From positions 1 through 53,226 of IMG/VR virus record IMGVR_UViG_3300022594_000007: 53,226 nucleotides of DNA, one strand, 5' to 3'. Shown in pieces: positions 8,695 through 18,100 of the stretch. Origin of the DNA: a virus. The number at the start of each line of letters is the position of its first letter. The first letter of the stretch is position 1. Both the position numbers and the translations under genes were made by a program. Under the pieces are notes generated by a model. It ran no database searches and was not told the origin of the DNA. It saw only the letters and a list, made by a program, of their open reading frames with translations.

Positions 8695-10539
8695 TTAAGC
8701 GATTGGGTTAGCTGGATCTGCTACCCAAGTTGAACCCGATACATAGTATCTGTAGATGTGTTGTACGCAAACTGGTTGTTGATTTGGCTGTGTAGCAACT
8801 GTAATACCTGGAGTTCCGTACAATACTGATTGACTGTTTTGTACACCGCCCTTGTCAACGCTTACATACTGACCAGAGAATGTAACGTTAGTCAATAGTG
8901 ACGGTATGATATAGTTTAGTGTGTTTACTCGAGCCTCTGCTTGGTCCGGAATATTATATAACGAACTTACAGGATCAACAGGAGGTAACATGATGTTCAA
9001 GAAGTTATTGATAACAAATGAATCAACGTTTGCTTTACCTGTAATGTCTACTGTAAACACATATTTCTTGCTGGCCGCAATCTGTTGAACGCTGTCAACA
9101 TAGCCTTTTGTAGCAAGAGTACTTGTGCTGTCTGAAATTAATGTTGGTTTAGCATTGATAATTTTCTTACCGCTGATATTAATATTGCCTAACGCAGGAT
9201 TATTGTTCATTAAAACTAAATCACTGTTGTTAACCGTATTAATAGTCGATGTCGAAATACTAATATTACCAACTTGAATGTTTGTTAGTGTACCTACTGC
9301 TGTTAGGTCTGGAGCAGTTGTTACATTACTCAACGCTAGACCAGAACCACCAGCAGTGAATACTTGTGTTCCATTAACATACAAACTGTTAGGAGTTGTA
9401 ATGTTTACATTAGAGTTAAATTCCCATGCTGGAATATTTGGTCTATACAAGATTGTATGATCTGTTGAGCCGTGTAGTACAATACCTGCACCATCTAAGT
9501 TTACATCTGGTAAGCTAGGATATGCAAGTTCAATTAATTTGTTTTCAACCTGTAATACTTTAACTTCTACGTGAGTAGCATTGCTAATAATGTCTAGATT
9601 ACCTTGAATTCTAACATTACCCACAACATCAAGATTATAATTTGCTGTTGGTGTGTCAGTCCAAATACCAATTTGTTTAGTAATTGGTTTGACTTTAATT
9701 GCTGTTACATCGCCGCCTAGGTTAGTACTAGCTACTTGAATTGTTAAATCTTGATCTAGCGTACTGCTAGAAATAGTGTTGCCTGTATAGTTGTCATTGT
9801 AAAGTTGAATACCACCGTTGACTGCAACTAGGCCGCCAACTGCAACTAATGTACCTGTAACAACCGCAGTAGTTGTATTAAAGAATGCAGTAATTTTACG
9901 TGAATCAACACCTGCAACACCACCTGCATTGGTCGCAGTTCCTTTAACAACTGCTGATGTTACTAGATTAAGACCTTGTACAACCGCTGTTAAACCGCCT
10001 ACAGAGTTAGCTAACTGAAATGCTGTATCACTTAATATAGCAATTAATGTGCCATTGTTATATAGATTAGCAACAGTATGATCTACTAGTGTGCTATCCT
10101 GTAATGTTTCGATAACAAAACCTGCTTTTCCTGAAACATCTGAGTAACTTTTACCTGCTGGTGAATAAGAACCAGAAATACCATCGTAATATTTTAATTG
10201 ACCGTTGACTGTGTCAATCCACAAGTCACCTGCAACAGGACCAACTGGTTGTAAGTTGCTGATAATAGGACCGCCAACTGGACGCGGTTGTAAGGATTCG
10301 TTGAATACATACAATCTACCTGCGTTGGTGTTGAACCAAATTTGTCCTGTCAATGGACTTCTTGGCGGTACTGTGTTAGCAAAGTTTTCTAATAGACCAA
10401 TTAGGTTGTCGTTATAGTAAGTTCCGTAGGCATTGTAATTTTTACCTATCAAAGTCAAGCTAGAACTAACCTGATTAACTGTTTGATCAGGTACTGTTGC
10501 TAGGATATCACCGTTGGTTTTGTTAATTGTATATGCCAT
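8695..10539 (-). CDS. Tail fibre paralogue C
   Basis: This 614-residue protein has the N-terminal module of this fibre family (LTLIGKNYNAYG, LLENFAN, GQIWFN, then a second strand-rich unit with GDLWIDT). The long Val/Thr/Asn-rich beta shaft includes LDVVGNVRIQGNL. Near residues 470-480 lies STLATKGYVDSV, a motif typical of the shaft/chaperone junction in phage fibres. Unlike B and D it lacks a collar domain; the last 120 residues are unique. It is co-transcribed with the other fibres, with 5-10 nt gaps. The ribosome-binding site is weak, so coupling to paralogue D upstream is likely. The specific ligand is unknown. Confidence 0.8.
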   Translation of the reverse strand: MAYTINKTNGDILATVPDQTVNQVSSSLTLIGKNYNAYGTYYNDNLIGLLENFANTVPPRSPLTGQIWFNTNAGRLYVFNESLQPRPVGGPIISNLQPVGPVAGDLWIDTVNGQLKYYDGISGSYSPAGKSYSDVSGKAGFVIETLQDSTLVDHTVANLYNNGTLIAILSDTAFQLANSVGGLTAVVQGLNLVTSAVVKGTATNAGGVAGVDSRKITAFFNTTTAVVTGTLVAVGGLVAVNGGIQLYNDNYTGNTISSSTLDQDLTIQVASTNLGGDVTAIKVKPITKQIGIWTDTPTANYNLDVVGNVRIQGNLDIISNATHVEVKVLQVENKLIELAYPSLPDVNLDGAGIVLHGSTDHTILYRPNIPAWEFNSNVNITTPNSLYVNGTQVFTAGGSGLALSNVTTAPDLTAVGTLTNIQVGNISISTSTINTVNNSDLVLMNNNPALGNINISGKKIINAKPTLISDSTSTLATKGYVDSVQQIAASKKYVFTVDITGKANVDSFVINNFLNIMLPPVDPVSSLYNIPDQAEARVNTLNYIIPSLLTNVTFSGQYVSVDKGGVQNSQSVLYGTPGITVATQPNQQPVCVQHIYRYYVSGSTWVADPANPIA

Positions 10540-10543
10540 AGTC

Positions 10544-12511
10544 TTAAGTCTTTATTATGTAATTTAAATGCGTCAACGGATACATTGCATCCCCTGGATT
10601 AACAACAACGTTGCCGTTATCTGCATTTGTGCCGCGCCAGGTTAAGTTAGGCACTTTAAATGTTGTACCGCTACCACCGTAGTTGTATTGAATTACTCTA
10701 AACAAATCCGGATATTCTGCACGATTGTAACTTGCGCCATCACAAATTAACCATTGATGCTTCTTTCCGTTTAGTGCTGGATAGTTTGAATTACTTGAAT
10801 AGTCGTTGATATACGAGTAAGATGCGGGACCTGCAAAAGGAATAATACAGCCTGTTGTGATTAATCCCTCATATAAATCAGATAGGAAATCAGATTTTTG
10901 TTGTTTTAATAGAGTACCGTTACCGTGTGCGCCTGTATCAGGGACGTTAGCACCGTATTGATCCTGTGCTTGTCTATAAATGACTAGTTGATCTGAAACT
11001 CGTGTTGTTGCTGTAGAACCACCTTGTACTTTATATACAAAGTCAGGAGTAGCTCTAGTTTCAAATGTAACATCTTGTAATCCGTTAAAGGATTTTGGTG
11101 CATAAGAATTTGTGCCAGCATCAAAAGATTCTAAAGCACCAGTAATACCAAAGTTACTTGATCTAGAAATTCTTGAAGCAGATGATGCATTACCGTTAAA
11201 TGTTGCGGCAGAGTTATTTGGTCCTGTATATAAATTCGCATATACATTACGCCATGCTACATTAGTATCACCAATGTCATAAATGCTAGCCTGTGAAGGA
11301 TTTAATACTGATGTATTTGAATTTGCCGCATTAGTTATTGGGCTTGATCCAACAGTTAACGGACCTCTTAGAACGTGTTCGCCAGTAACTACCAGTGTGC
11401 CGCCAATGCCAGCACCGCCGTTGACTATAAGAGCGTTGCTACCTGTTGCAGAAATATTTTCGTTGCTAGATTGTACAATCAATGTTTCAACTGTTGCATT
11501 AGCAGATACGTGTAAAGATCCTGTTACATCTAATTCAGCTGTAGGATTTAAATTGTTAACACCAACTCTGTTTGAGTTACCGTCGATAACAACAATAGGA
11601 CTGTTAATATTGTTCTTAATTGCACGGAATACAAATCGGCCACCGGATGTATTTCTAGCACCGTAGCTGTTTAAGAATGTTGCATCATATTGATTCTGTC
11701 TTTGTATTGCAAATGTAGGATCAGTACCAATTGAAATACCTTGATCAGTATTGAATGTAACTAGGTTATGAAATGTTTCTGGTATATCTGTTCTAGCAAA
11801 TGCGTCTGCTGTGATAGGAGATGCTGAAGTGCTTTGTAATAGACCCTTGGCCGCATTGGCTGTTCCATTAAAGGCCGCAAATAAAGGACTTTGTGTTGTT
11901 CCAAAGTTTTTATTAGTTACGTTAACGCCGGTTTTAATTGTGTTAAAGCCGTCAATTGCCTGTAATGGTGTAAATGTATCTGCTGAAACAATTTCAATAG
12001 CATTGCCATTTACATAATTGATAACAATATTATGACTTAGGCCTGCTAGGTCAGTTGATGTTGTAGCATATGGACCAGTTTTACTAGAGCCTGCATAGTT
12101 AGGCCCTATTAGAATAAATGTGCTACCGTTCCAAATATATACTTGTTGTTGGTTAGTGTCAACCCAAATATCGCCAACGCTGGCGTTAGTTGGTGCAAAG
12201 GCAGATTGATGTACTCCGTTAACAGGTGCCCATGTAGCATTGTGGGCTGTTCCATCATTTACCAACAGTTTCTTATTCAAAGGATCACTGGTGTTAAACC
12301 ATAGCTGGCCTTCAATAGGGTTGTTTGGTGGACTTGAACTTGCAAAATTTTCAAGCAAGTGAACTAGGTCTTCTGAAACCGCAGGACCATAACCTGGATA
12401 GTTTTGTCCTACTAGTTTAAGACTAGTATCTGTTTGATTCAAGGTACCATCAACCACTACTATAGGTGTAGTCTTACCTGGATCAGAATAATAAACGTTG
12501 TAATTCGCCAT
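10544..12511 (-). CDS. Tail fibre paralogue D with tail-collar domain
   Basis: This is a 655-residue fibre protein. The N-terminal module is present (LKLVGQNYPGYGP, LLENFAS, GQLWFNT, GDIWVDT). The middle has beta-shaft sequence, including LDVTGSLHVSANATVETL and GGAGIGGTLVV. The C-terminal region from about residue 550 is a collar-like domain with QWLICDGASYN, YPDLF, YGGSGTTFKVPNL and an ending close to the stop. Compared with paralogue B the collar region is short, and no GNHTH-like loop is seen. The gene starts 5 nt after the upstream gene's stop. A role in receptor binding or short-tail-fibre function is inferred from the domain. Confidence 0.85.
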   Translation of the reverse strand: MANYNVYYSDPGKTTPIVVVDGTLNQTDTSLKLVGQNYPGYGPAVSEDLVHLLENFASSSPPNNPIEGQLWFNTSDPLNKKLLVNDGTAHNATWAPVNGVHQSAFAPTNASVGDIWVDTNQQQVYIWNGSTFILIGPNYAGSSKTGPYATTSTDLAGLSHNIVINYVNGNAIEIVSADTFTPLQAIDGFNTIKTGVNVTNKNFGTTQSPLFAAFNGTANAAKGLLQSTSASPITADAFARTDIPETFHNLVTFNTDQGISIGTDPTFAIQRQNQYDATFLNSYGARNTSGGRFVFRAIKNNINSPIVVIDGNSNRVGVNNLNPTAELDVTGSLHVSANATVETLIVQSSNENISATGSNALIVNGGAGIGGTLVVTGEHVLRGPLTVGSSPITNAANSNTSVLNPSQASIYDIGDTNVAWRNVYANLYTGPNNSAATFNGNASSASRISRSSNFGITGALESFDAGTNSYAPKSFNGLQDVTFETRATPDFVYKVQGGSTATTRVSDQLVIYRQAQDQYGANVPDTGAHGNGTLLKQQKSDFLSDLYEGLITTGCIIPFAGPASYSYINDYSSNSNYPALNGKKHQWLICDGASYNRAEYPDLFRVIQYNYGGSGTTFKVPNLTWRGTNADNGNVVVNPGDAMYPLTHLNYIIKT

Positions 12512-12516
12512 CGTGG

Positions 12517-13185
12517 TTATCCGGTTATATTAGTTAGAGCCTGTACACGAACTGTATAGTCAATCTGTAACATACGGTTCAAACTCTTTTGTACTGGGTG
12601 GAAGATAACGTGAGTTAATAAGTTTCCTGTTCCCGGACCGTTAGGGCCGTATGCTCTTAATCCTAATTCGTCAAAAACAAAGTTGCTGTTTAATTGAGTA
12701 GCTGTGTCAAATGCTTGCTGACCGCTTGGTTCACCAAAGTCAAGTAAGCAACTTACTAGAATGTCTGTATATGCAGTACCTGTAATATGACGTACATCCA
12801 TAAAGTTACGACTAGGATCTAAATCGCCAGGATTACTTGCATCAACTATCTTAATATAAGTTTGATTGTATAAATTAGCGGCTGTTCCTACAGAGTTGGG
12901 TGTCAAATATGTAATAATACCAGTTGGGTCAACCCGAGTTCCGCCGTTACCAAAGCACATTTCAGCGATCCAACCTTGCCCTTGATTACTTACAGCCTGC
13001 GCTAGTGCTAGACTAAAGTTCTCATAGTGGATTGCATTTGGTTTATCGATAAACACTTCACCCGTTTCTGGATTGAATATTTTGATATGCCCACGCAAAT
13101 AGATACCACTAGTTTCATCTGGTGCGGTTTCTGCTTGGGTTTCTTGCTGATTCTGAGCTAGGTTTTGTTGATTGATCTCTTCCAT
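12517..13185 (-). CDS. Virion structural protein candidate (222 aa), unknown
   Basis: The ATG at 13185 is chosen because it lies directly after a late-promoter-like box (13186-13199). An in-frame GTG at 13227 would add 14 residues and overlap the upstream gene by 20 nt. The first 25 residues are Gln/Glu-rich. The rest looks like a beta-rich structural domain (IYLRGHIKIFNPETGEVF, EMCFGNGGTRVDPTG, FVFDELGLRAYG). It lies between fibre genes in the late operon, so a baseplate-fibre adaptor or fibre-associated protein is plausible. No named family is recognised. Confidence 0.75.
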   Translation of the reverse strand: MEEINQQNLAQNQQETQAETAPDETSGIYLRGHIKIFNPETGEVFIDKPNAIHYENFSLALAQAVSNQGQGWIAEMCFGNGGTRVDPTGIITYLTPNSVGTAANLYNQTYIKIVDASNPGDLDPSRNFMDVRHITGTAYTDILVSCLLDFGEPSGQQAFDTATQLNSNFVFDELGLRAYGPNGPGTGNLLTHVIFHPVQKSLNRMLQIDYTVRVQALTNITG

Positions 13186-13199
13186 AATGATATTTATCC
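13186..13199 (-). promoter_or_regulatory. T4-type late promoter candidate
   Basis: The minus strand reads GGATAAATATCATT immediately before the ATG at 13185. It matches the T4 late core (TATAAATA followed by CTATT-like sequence) except for the first base. It could provide an internal start for the fibre cluster. Confidence 0.55.
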
Positions 13200-13207
13200 A
13201 GTTATTT

Positions 13208-15112
13208 TTATTGTCCGATCTGTCCACCTAAAGGAGTGTTAGTCCAAGGGTGTTTAAATGCGTTAAGTGTGTACATAATTGACACAGTATTAGTATTTGT
13301 TGATTGAGGGATCCAAGAAGCAAACACTCGATGAGTAGTATAGGTAGTTGTTGACACATCTACGTTTGATACCCAGTTAATATTGCTAGTTGTACTGCCG
13401 TTCACATCGGCACAATAACTATACTGCTGTTGTATATTATAGGCTCCGCCTGGAATTGCTGTTCCAACTAGGCGAGCTCTGTAAGAACGAACAGGTGTAA
13501 CATTAGTTGATGTAGTTGTAGGGTATTCAATAGCATCAATATCAATGTCAAAACTTGTTGGACCGTATTGACCAGGGTTAACAATACCAATGTAACCTAC
13601 AGCGTTAGTTAAACTAAACACTTCAGTTACAGTCATAGCATAAGGCACAGCCGAAACAACACCGCCGTTAACGATTGCAGGAATAGGGTTTGACGATCTT
13701 ACGTTCCAGATATTGTTAGGGTATACTGTAGTTCCGGGAACTATGGTGCTATCTGATTTTTCGTAATCTCTGTATGAAAGTCCAGAACGCAATCTAGCAG
13801 TATCTTGTCCTGCATCGTGATGTAGCTGTCCTTTAACACTCAATCTGTTAGTTACTGTACTAATGTAGCTTCTTTGATAATTAATTGTCCAGTTTGTAGC
13901 TGTGTTATACGCTTCAACTACGTTAGGATATGTTGTATTTGCAGGAGCATTTGGATCAACAACTTTAATAATGCCTGCCATAGACAAGTGGAATTGGCAG
14001 TTATAGTATAATGTACTAGGTGTATCGTTAGCTACTACCCAAGTAACAACACCTGTATCTGTACCGTTGTTTGTAATGCCAACGTTATATTGATTTCCAG
14101 TTCCTCTGCCAGCAACTGAATTAATCCAGAACGGATGACCTGCCGCATTAAGATTAAATGTATATGTGTTTCCTCTAACTACCCACACAGTTGCATCATT
14201 TACACCGTCAACAGCATAGGCTTGGTGAGGAGGAACAACGTCAATAATAAATTGATGATTGTTTGCTTGTCCTTGTACTGATGTTTCGTAGAACGCACTA
14301 ACAGCAGGAGTCCATGTTATGTACTGTTGACCGTAAAATACCGACCCATAGGCCGCCGGTGTAGCGGCGGTAATTGTAGCTGTGTATGGGCCGCCGCCAG
14401 TATCGTAAGTAAACGGGCCAGTAAATGTAATTGTGGTTCCAATTATGTCACTTGCTTGATGCAGGCCTGCAGGTAATGCCATGTAGCCTTTTGTAAATTT
14501 CCAAGTGCCTGTTTGTGGAACTCCACTGGTACCAGCTGTAGAATCCGCTGTTAGTGTTACAGTTGCAGTTGTAGCCGCAATTACAGGAGCTCCGCTAACA
14601 TTTAATGTTCCATCGGACACTACTGACAAACTTGTACCAACTTTAATACCACCCAATGCAGATGACGTAGCAGGAGTTAACGGTACTGCTGATGCACTTA
14701 AAACACCAGTAGTTGAATTAATCGATAATCCTGCACCTACTACAATACCGCCCAATGTACTTGTAGTAGCTGTTGTTAAGACAAAACTATTTTGTGCGCT
14801 GATTGTTCCATCAGCAGTAACACTAATATTCGCACCAATCTTAACGCCGCCCAAACGAACGCCTGTTGCTGTTGTTAAAATAAACGAAGCACCTGGATCC
14901 CCTTTTGGTCCCTGCGGACCTTGAATACCCTGTATACCTTGCGGACCAGTATCTCCGTTTGGACCTTGAGGTCCTACAGCGCCTTGCGGCCCTGTTAGGT
15001 TAGTTCTAAGAAAACTATAAGTTAGTTTTTTGCTGATACCGCCATCAACTACAAGGAATGTAGATTGATCGCTTAGTTGGGTAACAACGGGCAGTTGTGT
15101 TATTTTTGTCAT
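13208..15112 (-). CDS. Collagen-like tail fibre with cupredoxin-like domain
   Basis: This 634-residue protein combines several modules. Residues 41-73 are 11 Gly-X-Y collagen-type triplets. Residues about 76-170 hold three LGG-type beta repeats (ATGVRLGGVKIG, ATTSTLGGIVVG, ATSSALGGIKVG). Residues about 290-385 look like a cupredoxin fold: GHPFW, then 46 residues from that His to a Cys in YYNCQFHLSM. The spacing Cys-x2-His-x2-Met equals that of the copper site of amicyanin. The remainder is beta-rich. Collagen-like triplets are common in phage fibres as trimeric stalks. A GAAGGTGAT ribosome-binding site overlaps the end of the giant gene. Copper binding is an inference from ligand spacing; the domain may be purely structural. 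Confidence 0.82.
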   Translation of the reverse strand: MTKITQLPVVTQLSDQSTFLVVDGGISKKLTYSFLRTNLTGPQGAVGPQGPNGDTGPQGIQGIQGPQGPKGDPGASFILTTATGVRLGGVKIGANISVTADGTISAQNSFVLTTATTSTLGGIVVGAGLSINSTTGVLSASAVPLTPATSSALGGIKVGTSLSVVSDGTLNVSGAPVIAATTATVTLTADSTAGTSGVPQTGTWKFTKGYMALPAGLHQASDIIGTTITFTGPFTYDTGGGPYTATITAATPAAYGSVFYGQQYITWTPAVSAFYETSVQGQANNHQFIIDVVPPHQAYAVDGVNDATVWVVRGNTYTFNLNAAGHPFWINSVAGRGTGNQYNVGITNNGTDTGVVTWVVANDTPSTLYYNCQFHLSMAGIIKVVDPNAPANTTYPNVVEAYNTATNWTINYQRSYISTVTNRLSVKGQLHHDAGQDTARLRSGLSYRDYEKSDSTIVPGTTVYPNNIWNVRSSNPIPAIVNGGVVSAVPYAMTVTEVFSLTNAVGYIGIVNPGQYGPTSFDIDIDAIEYPTTTSTNVTPVRSYRARLVGTAIPGGAYNIQQQYSYCADVNGSTTSNINWVSNVDVSTTTYTTHRVFASWIPQSTNTNTVSIMYTLNAFKHPWTNTPLGGQIGQ

Positions 15113-15115
15113 TTT

Positions 15116-18100
15116 TTAATCACCTTCAATTGGGTTTCCGTTCTCATCTTGTAATACAGCTTCTGTTTCTAGGATAATTACCGCATCACCGCCGAAGTAG
15201 TTGTCATCTGGCAACTGAGCAGTATCTTGCGATAGGAATCCTCGTACAGATTCTGTAAATTCTTGTCCTGGTCTTAATACTATTTGGCTTGCATGTGCAG
15301 GGTCTGCAAATTCTGATAGCTTGAACATACTCTGACCAACTCGTTGTCTTACGACTAATTCTAATCCTGGCTGAACATCAATATTTAACTGTACTGTAGG
15401 AGTTGTTAAACTATTTGTTATCGTAAACTCTGGCATAATTACCACACTACTCAAGTTGCCGCTACTGTCTTGTTGATTAGAATCGTATGCTACTGGATTG
15501 AATACTACTACTGTATTTGTAGTAGGTTTCAGCAGTCTGCGTCCGCCGTAGAACACATCAACTTGATCCCAAGGGTTAGCAAGAGAGTTAAAGTTAATCA
15601 TCTTGTCAGCACTTGTATCCGATGGATTTAATACAAACGTAGTGTTTGTATTTGTTGACATAAACGTCTGAGTGATTGTTCTTTCTGCAACAGGAACATT
15701 TACGCCCGGGCCTTGGTCAATTACTTTTGTGCCAGATGGATATCCAGATCTTGCACCTGTTCCCATAGTACCACGAGTAAGTTGTCCTAACACATTGCCA
15801 AACTTAGTAAAGTATTCAATACGCTCACCGGCAACATAAATGATACCAGGTAAGTTCTTAGCTGGGTTAGGATCACTTAATACTGAACCATTTTCAACTA
15901 GTATAGTGCTATCAGTAATTAACAACGGATTAGCTAGAGCTGTTGTTGCTTTATCACCAATGCGCTTGATACTTGTGCGACCTAAAATGTCTGTAAACAT
16001 TCTATAGGTCATGCTACCAATAAAGGCATTTTGACTCATACTTGTAATAACAACTGTGTCATTTGTGCCGGTATAGAAACTTGGTCTGATAGTAATTGTT
16101 ACACCGTCGCTAGCAACTGTGTAATCAATATCTGCAATTAGACTCTTTTGATTGTACTCAACCCAGATGTAAGCGGTATCAAACACAGGTCTTTGAATCT
16201 GATATGTGTTTTGTACATTACCTTTGAATTTTTCTTTTCTAATAAAATCACCATCGTGATTGGTAAACGATGTAATTCTAATATTATCGTTAGGAGTTCT
16301 AGTTAGATTTTGCAATAATAATTTGTTATTGCTAATTTGATATTCGTAGTTGTCAAAGATTACAAAAGCAAGTGCATCTCCTTTCTGTAAACGACCTTCT
16401 GGGAATTCAACAATACCTTGTGCAGAATTCAAGAAATAGTTTAGAGGAGTTTGTTCTAATTTTTCACCGTTTAACCAAACTTCAAATATTGAATTATCAA
16501 TTTGACCCTTAGTATAGTTAATGTCTTGATTTAAACTATAACCCTGTGCATCAATAATAGTCCACTCAATTGTTGATCCTGGAGGATAAGCATTTGTATT
16601 TCCTGGAGGATAAGCAATTATTGTACCTGTAGATGTAGCGGTTGTAAACTGTGCAATAGTTCCTGTGCCTTTTAATTGGAAGGCTTTTAAGTTGTCTCCA
16701 ACAATATAGTAAATTGTTGAAGGAGGAATTAATCTACGGCCATTAAGTTCAACAATCACCTGACTGCTGTAAGGACCTGCAACGCCTGGCGGTTGTTCTA
16801 AGTTGAACTGAATGCCCTGCGCTCTTGGAATTACTTGTGTATATACTTCGCCGCTGGCTTTGAATGGAGCATCAAAATACCAAACTTGTGTCTTATTCAA
16901 CGCGGCATTGTTAATACCTTCAATAACACCTGGTTTAATAATATTTAGATATCCACGAGGATTTTCTTCGTTCTCTCTGCCAACGGCCTTAGATAAGGTA
17001 TAACCGTAAGTTTGATTTCCTGCACCTGTAAACTTAGGAACTGGAATACCGTTTACTGTTACGTATACGCTACCAATGTCTTTGTAAGCTACTGGAGACA
17101 ATACGTTGATAGTACGGGCCGCACTAAACACAACCTGTTTGTCCAACACGTTAACCCCGCCAACATCAAACGAACTAATGCTTAAGAAATCAGGACCAGG
17201 TAATGGAGCCAACAATCCCAAGTTATTATTTGTAATATCTAACACATAGTCGACACCAAAGTGCAATGGCTTATTGCCAGCTACCACAATTAAAGAACTT
17301 GTGTTAGCAATGTTGCCCATGTTAAATGACTGTGTCTGTCCATCTAACTGATACTTGTAGTTTTTAATAACAGGAGCACTTAAGAATTGTGTGTTGTTTG
17401 TTGTTGTGTTAACGCTAAACACGCTGATAGCAACAGACTCTTGAATTTCTCCAGGAATCATTTCTTCTGGCGCATGGCTAGCGTTAGCTGATAAGAATGA
17501 ATCACCGTCAATAACAATTTCAGATGCGCCAATACCTAAAATAACTCCTTGATCAAAGTTACCGCCACTCATTAGGGTATCTAGACTTTCTTCGTCAGTT
17601 GGAACTAATGTGCCGTCATCTGTAGAACTTCTAAACACTACAATATTGTTAGATGTAGAAATGGTTGTAATTCCAATACCAAAGTTACCTGGATCGGATG
17701 TATAAGATAATGTAACAGTGGTAGTTGATGCAGTTGTAGCAACGTAAGTACCATTGTATAGATCGTTACTGTTACCTGCAACAATCCAGTTACCTAAAAC
17801 AGGCGCACTGGTTTGTGTAAAGATTCCTAAGGTAACTGCAAAAGGTCCTGTTCCTGTTTTACTTACAAAGTTAGTAACAGTTGTAGTTGGTAGGAATAAA
17901 TTGTGTGGAATATAAACTGTACCATATGTACCTGTACCGTGTAATGGTAGTGTCACCGCTCCGGTTGCTGTATTATCAATACGGATTCCGTTTAGATAGG
18001 TATTAATAGTTGTACCTGTACTAATCTTGAACGGTGTTATTACTGCTACATTGCCATTTGTTAAGTAATTTATTTGAGATGTTAAACTAGCAATTTCACC

